From Ruminococcus sp. UBA4275 (GTDB taxonomy: Bacteria > Bacillota > Clostridia > Oscillospirales > Ruminococcaceae), in NCBI GenBank assembly GCA_002395085.1, contig DGVV01000059.1, positions 1-10,333 on the forward strand: a stretch of 10,333 nucleotides of DNA, in the 5' to 3' direction. Shown here in pieces: positions 1-5,595 of the stretch; position 1 is the first letter of the stretch, and every line of letters begins with the position of its first letter. The position numbers and the translations under genes were made by a program. A model generated the notes under the pieces. It was not told where the DNA came from. It did no database searches and was given only the letters and a program-made list of their open reading frames with translations.

Positions 1-50
1 AGCGCCCCATTATAATCATCGCGCAGCGATACCTTTTTCGACAAGCTGAA
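1..50 (+). repeat. Left arm of a 50-bp terminal inverted repeat
   Basis: Bases 1-50 match the reverse complement of 10284-10333 at 49 of 50 positions; the only difference is at base 44. The arm contains the self-complementary octamer ATTATAAT (9-16), a small hairpin ATCGC-GCA-GCGAT (18-30) and the minus-strand heptamer TGTCGAA (37-43). A different hairpin follows directly after base 50 in each copy. No transposase lies between the arms, and flanking target duplications cannot be seen because the window stops at the arm. A dispersed intergenic repeat is the simplest reading. Confidence 0.9.
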
Positions 51-87
51 ACCGGAGAGCCTCCTGTGAGGATCTCCGGTTTTGTTT
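51..87 (+). terminator. Terminator-like hairpin next to the left repeat
   Basis: ACCGGAGA (51-58) pairs with TCTCCGGT (73-80). An inner CCTC/GAGG stem closes a CTGT loop, with one G/A mismatch between the stems. The run TTTTGTTT (80-87) follows on the plus strand, so it best fits the end of a plus-strand transcript entering from the left of the window. On the minus strand the tail after the stem is only TTTCAGC, so termination of the gene ending at 86 would be weaker. It touches that gene's stop codon. Confidence 0.55.
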
Positions 88-808
88 ATCGGATGTCGTT
101 CTCCTCTGCATTCAGCTTATTCAGCTGTCTGCGGTAAAGGAACATTGCCGTCTCATGCCACACCAGTTCTGCGGCAAAGATCAGCGGCAGATACTTTTTC
201 GCTGTCCGCAGGAAGTCCCTGCCAAAATTGGATAATACCATTCTGTTCCATTCGACAAACGATCCCCAGTCAAAGCAGCCGTATGCATAACCGATCAGCT
301 CCCACAGATAGACAAACGGGAAATAAAGCAGCAGCGTCCACATCAGAGATTGCAGCAGATACACGCCAAGACGCAGCGCGAAATGCCGCGGCACCGGCAG
401 ATGCAGCACAGACCATTCCGGACGGCGCTCATGCCGTCCCGCCGGCGAGAAAACGTGCAGCACATAGATAAAAGTCAACATCATGTAAATCGGCAGCACC
501 ATCATGTCCTGCGAAAGATTCAGCCATTCCGGCGGTGTCCAGATATTCAGCCATTTCAGCGAAGAAACCACCGCAAAACATTCCGAGAGATATTGCAGGC
601 ACACCAGCCCGATGCCCAGCCTGCCGCAGATTGCGAGCCATTTGCGCAGGACAAATCTGTGGTGTTCATCGCGCGGGAGGGCAGCGTCCGCCAGCTTTCC
701 GCACCAGCGGACGAGCTTATCCCTGTAAACATCCGCAGTATCCAGCACCTTCTCCGCATTCTGTCTGATTGGTGCAGGCTTGCCCGTGCAGACTTCCTTT
801 TTCGTCAT
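86..808 (-). CDS. Membrane protein of unknown function, last gene of an XRE-regulator cassette
   Basis: I do not recognise a family for this 240-residue protein. The start at 808 (MTKKEVCTGK) is chosen because GGGAGG lies 8 nt upstream; an in-frame GTG at 817 lies between that site and the ATG. The first 55 residues are charged and probably cytoplasmic. Hydrophobic stretches at about 56-80, 101-121, 144-175 and 206-226 suggest four or five membrane segments. It ends with AEENDIR, close to the end of the upstream gene product (AEENDLS), and both begin MTK(K/R)E, so the two may be very diverged relatives. The gap to the upstream stop is 15 nt, which makes co-transcription with the XRE regulator likely. 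By analogy with similar cassettes it could be a membrane sensor or transporter-like partner, but no function is shown. Confidence 0.85.
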   Translation of the reverse strand: MTKKEVCTGKPAPIRQNAEKVLDTADVYRDKLVRWCGKLADAALPRDEHHRFVLRKWLAICGRLGIGLVCLQYLSECFAVVSSLKWLNIWTPPEWLNLSQDMMVLPIYMMLTFIYVLHVFSPAGRHERRPEWSVLHLPVPRHFALRLGVYLLQSLMWTLLLYFPFVYLWELIGYAYGCFDWGSFVEWNRMVLSNFGRDFLRTAKKYLPLIFAAELVWHETAMFLYRRQLNKLNAEENDIR

Positions 809-823
809 TCCCAGCACCTCCCG

Positions 824-1363
824 TCAGCTCAGATCATTCTCCTCAGCTTCGAGCTGTGCATTCATCGTCCGGTACCGCTTGATCGCGCTTTCCTTCATCG
901 CCATAGTCAGCAGGAACCACACAGTCATACCGATTGCAAAATCCGAGATGAAGCCGCCGACCGTGCCACTTCCGCTCGTGATGCCGAAGATGAGATCCGC
1001 AACCGCATAGCCGCCTGCATAGAACAGCGAATCCAGCAAATACCAGCCCATGCGCTTTGGCAGCGTCATCACGGCGGGATCGAGCCGCTTGTTCAGAACG
1101 GTCGGGAGTTCCGTAATGCCTTCCTGCCGCTTGACGGAAGCCAGAACTGCTGCCATCACGAACAGCATCACCAGTTCCGGCACAGCAAGCGAACCTTTGA
1201 AGCCGCAGTAGATCAGCCGCCCGACGATATACAGAAACGCGATGCCGCCGCAGGCTGCGAGGCCTTTTTCATTGACGAGGGCGGTGCGCTCATCGGCGGG
1301 GTATTTTTCCTTGAGTCTGGCGGCAGTTTCGCGCTGCCACGGGGTCATTTCACGTTTGGTCAT
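824..1363 (-). CDS. Four-helix membrane protein paired with an XRE regulator (DUF6773-like?)
   Basis: This 179-residue protein has a charged N-terminal stretch (1-33), two hydrophobic hairpins (about 34-55 and 59-77; 105-127 and 133-155) and a charged C-terminal tail ending AEENDLS. This layout is typical of small membrane proteins encoded directly after short XRE regulators in Firmicutes; DUF6773 is my best guess from memory and is not confirmed. The start at 1363 follows AAAGGAG by 8 nt and overlaps the last 14 bases of the regulator gene, so translation is probably coupled. An internal Met at codon 6 is a less likely start. The role may be to respond to membrane or ligand state and feed back on the regulator; that is inference from gene order only. 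Confidence 0.85.
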   Translation of the reverse strand: MTKREMTPWQRETAARLKEKYPADERTALVNEKGLAACGGIAFLYIVGRLIYCGFKGSLAVPELVMLFVMAAVLASVKRQEGITELPTVLNKRLDPAVMTLPKRMGWYLLDSLFYAGGYAVADLIFGITSGSGTVGGFISDFAIGMTVWFLLTMAMKESAIKRYRTMNAQLEAEENDLS

Positions 1364-1577
1364 TTTCGTTGCTCCTTTCGTTGGCAGGGATCCAGAACAG
1401 ATCGTTCAGGGTTTTCCCGAGTGCGTCGCAGATCGCGATGCAGAGATTCAGCGTAGGATTATAGTTGCCGGATTCGATCATGCTGATCGTCTGGCGCGTC
1501 ACGCCGACTGCGTTTGCGAGCTGCTCCTGATTCATGTCATGCTCCATGCGGGCGATTTTCAGCTTTTTGTTCTTCAT
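1350..1577 (-). CDS. Short XRE-family HTH transcriptional regulator
   Basis: This 75-residue protein is almost entirely one Cro/C1-type helix-turn-helix domain. Residues about 16-37 carry the HTH (QEQLANAVGVTRQTISMIE), followed by SGNYNPTLNLCIAICDALGKTL, a standard continuation in this family. It matches the compact YozG-like XRE proteins of Firmicutes that have no sensor domain. The start at 1577 is chosen because AAAGGGGG lies about 10 nt upstream; the in-frame Met at 1598 would place that site inside the gene. It is the first gene after a perfect consensus promoter and overlaps the next gene by 14 bp. It probably binds DNA and represses its own operon, possibly through the repeated octamers upstream. 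Confidence 0.93.
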   Translation of the reverse strand: MKNKKLKIARMEHDMNQEQLANAVGVTRQTISMIESGNYNPTLNLCIAICDALGKTLNDLFWIPANERSNENDQT

Positions 1578-1604
1578 GCAGCTGTGTCCCCCTTTCATGG
1601 TTCC

Positions 1605-1633
1605 ATTATATACCATGCTTTGCAAAATGTCAA
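1605..1633 (-). promoter_or_regulatory. Perfect consensus SigA promoter of the XRE cassette
   Basis: On the minus strand TTGACA (1633-1628) and TATAAT (1610-1605) are separated by exactly 17 bp. Transcription would start near 1598, leaving a leader of about 20 nt before the regulator gene. A fully consensus promoter ahead of a small repressor fits a unit that is strong when not repressed. Confidence 0.9.
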
Positions 1634-1725
1634 GTATAATTTACATGATGAAAGAGATATTTTGCAGTTTTGTTGGTATTGCCGACATAATGACAAGCAA
1701 ACGATTTCGCATCTGTCATTTTGCA
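1621..1725. promoter_or_regulatory. Three copies of the octamer ATTTTGCA upstream of the XRE gene
   Basis: ATTTTGCA occurs on the minus strand at 1628-1621, overlapping the -35 element and spacer, and on the plus strand at 1659-1666 and 1718-1725. The outer two extend to a shared TGnCATTTTGCA. This could be the binding site of the XRE protein. The region is AT-rich, so chance similarity is possible. Confidence 0.35.
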
Positions 1726-1795
1726 CAATTTATCGGGGAGCGGGTATCTGAAGTGTGCTGCATTCCCGAAAATGTCTGCGGGCGATGCCCGCCGC

Positions 1796-1829
1796 AAAAA
1801 AAGGCCGGTATGCCCGAAAGCATACCGGC
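1796..1829 (-). terminator. Strong intrinsic terminator of the Spo0A-like gene
   Basis: On the minus strand GCCGGTATGC (1829-1820), a 6-nt loop and GCATACCGGC (1813-1804) form a perfect 10-bp stem, followed by CC and seven T (1802-1796). It lies about 40 nt after the stop codon at 1869. A second small palindrome, GCGGGC-GAT-GCCCGC (1778-1792), lies just beyond the T-run and has no T-run of its own. Confidence 0.92.
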
Positions 1830-1868
1830 AGTTTCCATGATCTAGCCAGCCATTGTGCCGTACTGTGC

Positions 1869-2651
1869 TTAGGATACCGTAAGATGGGACGGCTTTTCCT
1901 GCACGTCTGTACGGACTTTGAGTGAATCCGCTGCAAATGTAATAAACTCCGCATTGGACATCCGACGCCCGCTGAAACGGATCGGAATGATGCCGCGTGA
2001 CGGGTTTTCATCCATGTGCTGCCATGCGTGCGAGATTGCGTGGCGAATGGCACGCTCCACACAAAGCGGTGTCACATGATACTGCGGTGCGATGATGCCG
2101 TAAATCTCCTGCATCGTGCTGCCGCATGAATGCCGCTCCATCATCAGTGTGATGGCATCGCGCAGATAGTAAAATCCGCGTAAATGCGTTGCAATGCCGC
2201 AGGAATACAGCAGTTCTGTGATGAGCTGTGTCAGATTCTCCGGCTCGCGTTCAAGCTGCCGCGACCTGCGCCATCCGCACTTGCGCTGCACAAGCGACAC
2301 AAGTGAATCGGCACAGTCCGGCATCGAACAGCAGATGCATCCTGCCTGCGAAAGCGTGTTCATCAGATAGTGCTGATCAGAGCAGAACAGGATGAACACT
2401 TCAAGCTGCGCAATCTGCCGGATGCGCTTGAGCAGCGGCTGCATATCCGAATCGCGCTGAATCATAATCAGTACATCCGGATGCTCGCAGCGCACCGTGC
2501 TGAGGAGTGCCTGACTGTCCTGCCGGCGCGTCACAACCCATTCTCCGGCATCACGGAATGCCTGCGCACAACGTGACGGGAAGAATGAGCCGTCGTCACC
2601 GATCAGTATGCGGTATTGTTTTTTCATTTGCTGGATCATTTGCTGGGTCAT
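1869..2651 (-). CDS. Spo0A-like response regulator with degenerate receiver domain
   Basis: The 260-residue protein has the Spo0A layout. Residues 12-123 resemble a receiver domain and 138-247 match the Spo0A C-terminal DNA-binding domain: GIATHLRGFYYLRDAI (152-167), TPLCVERAIRHAISHAW (194-210) and MSNAEFITFAADSLKVR (231-247). These align closely with GVPAHIKGYQYLRDAI and TPSRVERAIRHAIEVAW of Bacillus Spo0A as I remember it. The receiver keeps the acidic pair D19-D20. The phosphoacceptor Asp is replaced by I64 (in DVLIMI), the switch Thr by F89, and the conserved Lys before Pro by M110. It is therefore unlikely to be activated by phosphorelay. The start at 2651 follows AAAGGAG by 8 nt. It forms a single-gene unit with its own promoter and terminator. 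It could be a paralogue with another input signal or a DNA-binding competitor of true Spo0A. Confidence 0.9.
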   Translation of the reverse strand: MTQQMIQQMKKQYRILIGDDGSFFPSRCAQAFRDAGEWVVTRRQDSQALLSTVRCEHPDVLIMIQRDSDMQPLLKRIRQIAQLEVFILFCSDQHYLMNTLSQAGCICCSMPDCADSLVSLVQRKCGWRRSRQLEREPENLTQLITELLYSCGIATHLRGFYYLRDAITLMMERHSCGSTMQEIYGIIAPQYHVTPLCVERAIRHAISHAWQHMDENPSRGIIPIRFSGRRMSNAEFITFAADSLKVRTDVQEKPSHLTVS

Positions 2652-2676
2652 TTTCGTTTCTCCTTTTTCTTCTCTT

Positions 2677-2772
2677 TCTGCCGCCGGATCATTCCGCCGC
2701 AGACGATTTCCATGCTGCCTGCCAGATCGGCAGCAGGGGAGAGGACTGCGGGGAATCCGCTTGCGGCAGCAT
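2677..2772 (-). promoter_or_regulatory. Structured leader of the Spo0A-like gene
   Basis: The transcript leader runs about 120 nt from near 2771 to the start codon. Its first bases, ATGCTGCC (2772-2765), can pair with GGCAGCAT (2719-2712). A second TGCTGCC (2735-2729) can pair with the same partner (2719-2713), so two alternative stems compete. A separate hairpin (2703-2677, with TCTGC/GCAGA at its base and an ATGA loop) lies just upstream of the ribosome-binding site. I recognise no known riboswitch class. Confidence 0.4.
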
Positions 2773-2777
2773 CTTAT

Positions 2778-2806
2778 ATTGTATCATTTTTCGGCACGGA
2801 TTGCAA
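2778..2806 (-). promoter_or_regulatory. SigA-type promoter of the Spo0A-like gene
   Basis: On the minus strand TTGCAA (2806-2801) is followed after 17 bp by TACAAT (2783-2778), each close to consensus. The predicted start of transcription is near 2771. Confidence 0.75.
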
Positions 2807-2813
2807 CCGGTTT

Positions 2814-2832
2814 TTAGACAACTTTTGTCGAA
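2814..2832. promoter_or_regulatory. Possible Spo0A-binding box (0A box)
   Basis: TTTGTCGAA on the plus strand (2824-2832) fits the Bacillus 0A-box consensus. The neighbouring minus-strand GTTGTCTAA (2822-2814) matches it at 7 of 9 positions, and together they form GACAA-CTT-TTGTC. The site lies about 55 bp upstream of the predicted transcription start, a plausible position for a regulator. It also overlaps the last codons of the upstream membrane-protein gene, so coding constraint is a partial alternative explanation. Confidence 0.4.
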
Positions 2833-3284
2833 TTTCCCGCTTTCGTGTCATCTTTCGACGGCGTATGCAGGAGCAGCGGGAGCATTTTGCTGCGTGTGCG
2901 GAGATAACGGAGCGGCTTGAGGCGCTTTTTCGGAAGCGGTGCGCGCAGATTTACCCCGCGGATGCCGCCGGCACAGCCGCAAAGCACAGCAGCCGGAAAC
3001 GGTGCAGGCGCACACAGCCGCCCGCGCAGGATGCATCCCGCCATATACCACAATGCTGTCAGCAGCAGCGCCGTACAGATGCCCGTCAGCAGCCCCGCTG
3101 ACCGGCGGGCACGGGCAGCGGCACATCCGCTCAGCAGACATCCCGTCAGCAGCGGCAGCAGCGCAAGCACCGATAGCATCATATCCGGCAGATCCGCCGC
3201 AGTCAGCAGCAATCCCGCAGTCAGCCATCCGCCCAGCGACACAGGCAGTCCGATTCGCAGGACACTCAAAAAAACCACGCGCAT
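2814..3284 (-). CDS. Small membrane protein, TIGR04086-like
   Basis: The 156-residue product has four hydrophobic segments (about 4-29, 34-56, 63-83 and 96-112) followed by a basic, probably cytoplasmic tail. The end of the fourth segment reads AGGIRGVN, which resembles the GG..GVN ending I associate with the TIGR04086 membrane family of Clostridia, whose function is unknown. It is rich in Cys and Ala. The start at 3284 follows AAAGGGGG by 7 nt. A second overlapping frame starting at 3291 uses the same region but gives a Cys/Arg/Ala-rich sequence without clear domains. The start codon and ribosome-binding site lie inside the terminator hairpin of the upstream galactanase gene, and I see no separate promoter, so expression probably depends on read-through. 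Confidence 0.75.
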   Translation of the reverse strand: MRVVFLSVLRIGLPVSLGGWLTAGLLLTAADLPDMMLSVLALLPLLTGCLLSGCAAARARRSAGLLTGICTALLLTALWYMAGCILRGRLCAPAPFPAAVLCGCAGGIRGVNLRAPLPKKRLKPLRYLRTRSKMLPLLLHTPSKDDTKAGNSTKVV

Positions 3285-3319
3285 AGGACATCCCCCTTTC
3301 AGAGCATCCTATGCGCGTG
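3268..3319 (-). terminator. Galactanase terminator that encloses the next gene's start
   Basis: On the minus strand CACGCGCATAGGA (3319-3307) pairs perfectly with TCCTATGCGCGTG (3288-3276), with an 18-nt loop. One G and seven T (3274-3268) follow. The stem begins 9 nt after the galactanase stop codon. The AAAGGGGG ribosome-binding site of the downstream gene lies in the loop and its ATG (3284-3282) in the 3' arm. The T-run encodes that gene's Val-Phe-Leu codons. The element could both end transcription and mask translation. Confidence 0.85.
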
Positions 3320-3328
3320 TTTGTGTGA

Positions 3329-5446
3329 TTATTCCAGTGAAATCAGCCGGGCCAGCGCCCGCAGCAGGAATGTGAGGTCAGCCGGGGTGATTTTGCCGCT
3401 GCCGTCGCAGTCTGCATTGCTTGTGCCGGTATCGCTCAGTACTGCGGTGATGTCATTGCCGACGTGCCGTGCCAGCAGAACCGCATCGCGCACATCCACG
3501 ATGCCGTCGCAGTTGACGTCTCCGCGGTGCAGCACAACCGGTGCAGCCGTCTCAGAGGTCGTGGTGACAGCGGTTGTCGTCTCCGAAGCAGTGGTGACAG
3601 CCGTCGTGGTGACAGTCGTCGTGGTAACGGTCGTTTCCGCTGATGTTGTCGTGACAGGCTTTTCGATGCGCACGAACTCGCAGTCATCGGCAGAACCGAA
3701 CGAGCCCGCCCCGCCGGAGACCGTCAGTTTGAGCGTGAGCCCCTCGCCTTCATGCAGCGCGATTTCCACTGCCGGCTCCTGCCAGACACTCCAGCCCGCG
3801 CAGGTTCCGGTCACAGACTTTGTTTCGCCGTTCCAGACACTCAGCGAGAGCGTATACTGACAGCTCTCATCGCCCTGAATATGGATCGAAGCGCGGTAGA
3901 TGCCGTCCGCATCCGCCTGCACATCGGTCTGGGCGGTGCTTTCGCTGAATGCGCCCTCGGAATACCAGTGCAGCGCACACTGCCCGGAGCGGGTATCCTC
4001 CGTGCGCACATCAAAATGGTGATCGGCAGTGCTGCGCAGAGACCACCCGATCGGCTTGCCTGCCCATCCGCCGTTCTCCTCAAATCCGGGATTTTGCAGC
4101 AGATTCTTACCTTTCTGTACATTCTCCTGTTTCCCGTCTCCGCGCACCTGCCGGAAGATGTACAGGGAATCGAGCGGCTTGCCGCTGACATCGAACAACG
4201 CCTGATTCACCCATTCGCTGCCGCCGAAATCCTTGGCATCGGGGTCATACTCCTGTGCCGCGGAATACGCCCAGCCGCCGCCGTACTGCTCCCAGAGCCG
4301 CATCGCGGTGTTATAATCCGAACTGACCGGCAGCCACGCAGGCTCCCAGTAGAAAACGCCGATTCCTGCGCCGTCGGGCACAGCCGCGACCGCGCGGAAC
4401 AGATCGGTCAGGAACTGCGCCTGCCCCTGCGCGCTCACGGGATACGACACATAATTGCCCAGATCCGCCTGTTTGCCGATCTTATTGACGCCGGGATCGA
4501 AATTCTCCAGCGTATACGTCCACGAGGTCTCCGCGACCATAACCTTCTTGTGATAGGTCTGCGCCACGGAGGTCAGCACCTTTGTCAGACCGTCAGGCGT
4601 GCCGTGCCAGTAGGGATAGTAAGATGTCGCAAACACATCGTAATCAACGTGTTTCTGCGCTACCATTTTCGCGAGATACAGCATGGTATCTGTCTTCTCG
4701 GGATTCGTAAAATGCAGCGCGACCAGAATATTCGGGTCATATTCGCGGACAGCTTTTGCGCCCGCATTCCAGAGCGATGCGAGATCGTTCCAGACGGCGT
4801 CGCCCCAGTTGCCGCTTTCGAGCAGCACGCCGCACATTCCGCTGGTGGTCTCATTGCCGACCTGCACCATCGCGATCTGCACGCCGGTCTCCCCGATGCG
4901 TTTCAGGGTATCCGAAGTGAATGCGGAAATCGCCTCCGCTTTCTGCGAGACGCTGTAATTTGCCCATGCCTTCGGGGCTTTCTGCTTGGCAGGATCCGCC
5001 CAGAAATCGGAATAGTGGAAATCGACGAGCATTGCAAGGCCGGCGTCTTTGCAGCGCTTTGCGATCTCGACGGCGGTATCGGCATCATTCGCGCCGCCGC
5101 CGTAGGTGACGCCCGAACCGGCAGCGGTCGGGTCGTTCCAGACGCGCACGCGGATGCAGTTGACGCCGGCATCTGCGAGCGTGACGAAAATATCCTGTTC
5201 TTTGCCGCTGCGGTCATAGAATCGGACGCCGCTGCGTTCGAGCGCGATGACAGAGGAAATATCGGCGCCTTTGAAGGGATCGCCGTTTGCAAAGGGCAGA
5301 TCCTTCACGCCGCTGTAGATGACAGTCTCGGCGGCATCGGCACGGCATTCGCGCACGGGCTGCACGGTGCTGAGCAGCGAGCCGAACAGACATAGTATTC
5401 CGGCAGCCGCACAGAGCGCCGGCAGTTTTTGTGTGATGTTTCTCAT
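3329..5446 (-). CDS. Secreted GH53 endo-beta-1,4-galactanase with dockerin
   Basis: This 705-residue enzyme probably cleaves beta-1,4-galactan side chains of pectin. The order is: signal peptide (1 to about 37, hydrophobic core 9-26); GH53 catalytic domain (about 55-430); beta-sandwich module, possibly CBM61 (about 447-596, starting NLLQNPGFE); Thr-rich linker (597-637); and type I dockerin (641-701). Family motifs include ADAGVNCIRVRVWNDP, VDFHYSDFWADP, the acid/base Glu199 in VGNETTSGM and the nucleophile Glu306 in VAETSWTY. The dockerin has two calcium loops, DVNCDGIVDVRD and DCDGSGKITPAD, both complete, so the protein should dock onto a cellulosomal cohesin; none is in the window. The start at 5446 is supported by GGGGG 7 nt upstream and the signal peptide that follows; the longer frame to 5518 would run through the promoter. 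It has its own promoter and terminator. The CBM assignment is the least certain part. Confidence 0.96.
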   Translation of the reverse strand: MRNITQKLPALCAAAGILCLFGSLLSTVQPVRECRADAAETVIYSGVKDLPFANGDPFKGADISSVIALERSGVRFYDRSGKEQDIFVTLADAGVNCIRVRVWNDPTAAGSGVTYGGGANDADTAVEIAKRCKDAGLAMLVDFHYSDFWADPAKQKAPKAWANYSVSQKAEAISAFTSDTLKRIGETGVQIAMVQVGNETTSGMCGVLLESGNWGDAVWNDLASLWNAGAKAVREYDPNILVALHFTNPEKTDTMLYLAKMVAQKHVDYDVFATSYYPYWHGTPDGLTKVLTSVAQTYHKKVMVAETSWTYTLENFDPGVNKIGKQADLGNYVSYPVSAQGQAQFLTDLFRAVAAVPDGAGIGVFYWEPAWLPVSSDYNTAMRLWEQYGGGWAYSAAQEYDPDAKDFGGSEWVNQALFDVSGKPLDSLYIFRQVRGDGKQENVQKGKNLLQNPGFEENGGWAGKPIGWSLRSTADHHFDVRTEDTRSGQCALHWYSEGAFSESTAQTDVQADADGIYRASIHIQGDESCQYTLSLSVWNGETKSVTGTCAGWSVWQEPAVEIALHEGEGLTLKLTVSGGAGSFGSADDCEFVRIEKPVTTTSAETTVTTTTVTTTAVTTASETTTAVTTTSETAAPVVLHRGDVNCDGIVDVRDAVLLARHVGNDITAVLSDTGTSNADCDGSGKITPADLTFLLRALARLISLE
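3536..3658 (-). repeat. Low-complexity DNA encoding the Thr-rich linker
   Basis: Imperfect repeats of short Val/Thr/Ser codon blocks (units such as GTGACAGCCGTCGTG on the plus strand) encode linker residues 597-637, largely TTT, TVTT and SETT. Such linkers join catalytic and dockerin modules in ruminococcal cellulosome proteins and commonly vary in length between strains. Confidence 0.8.
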
Positions 5447-5503
5447 ATCCAGACCCCCGTTTATTTTTCTGTTTCGGTCTATGCGATATAGTTTCCCATG
5501 ATT

Positions 5504-5532
5504 ATTATAGCACAGCAAACGCCGGTTTGCAA
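5504..5532 (-). promoter_or_regulatory. Promoter of the galactanase gene
   Basis: On the minus strand TTGCAA (5532-5527) and TATAAT (5509-5504) are 17 bp apart, and a TG at -15/-14 gives an extended -10 (TGCTATAAT). The predicted start is near 5497, leaving a leader of about 50 nt. Confidence 0.85.
5515..5530. promoter_or_regulatory. Palindrome GCAAAC-GCCG-GTTTGC, candidate operator
   Basis: A perfect 6-bp inverted repeat with a 4-bp centre overlaps the -35 element and most of the spacer of the galactanase promoter. Its form resembles LacI-family operators (AAACG..CGTTT type), which often control sugar-use genes. A repressor bound here would block RNA polymerase. No LacI-type regulator is in the window. 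Confidence 0.5.
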
Positions 5533-5552
5533 TGAGCCATTGTGTGCTGTTC

Positions 5553-5595
5553 CTGCGCTATTGTCTGATTGTATTTCTCACAGCGCAGATTTTTT
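5553..5595 (+). terminator. Weak plus-strand terminator-like hairpin
   Basis: CTGCGCT (5553-5559) pairs with AGCGCAG (5582-5588) across a 22-nt loop, followed by A and six T (5590-5595) on the plus strand. No plus-strand gene leads into it. On the minus strand, where it would end the six-gene operon, there is no T-run after the stem. It may be fortuitous. Confidence 0.25.

Noticed and set aside
350..1456. Plus-strand open frame of 368 codons opposite the XRE cassette
   Set aside because: The translation is His/Gln/Arg-rich shadow sequence; the minus-strand genes there have proper ribosome-binding sites and membrane segments.
1778..1792. Palindrome GCGGGC-GAT-GCCCGC as a second terminator
   Set aside because: It has no T-run on either strand after the stem, and a much stronger terminator lies immediately next to it.
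2848..3291. Alternative minus-strand frame of 147 codons over the TIGR04086-like gene
   Set aside because: It gives a Cys/Ala/Arg-rich sequence without continuous hydrophobic segments, while the neighbouring frame gives four clean membrane segments and a better-placed ribosome-binding site.
3536..3658. Tandem-repeat-like DNA as a CRISPR or minisatellite locus
   Set aside because: The units are irregular codon blocks in frame with the Thr-rich linker of the galactanase; there are no spacers of even length.
3752..5395. Plus-strand open frame of 547 codons opposite the galactanase
   Set aside because: It is antisense to a clear GH53 gene, is rich in His, Ile, Arg and Ala without domain-like segments, and exists because of the codon bias of the real gene.
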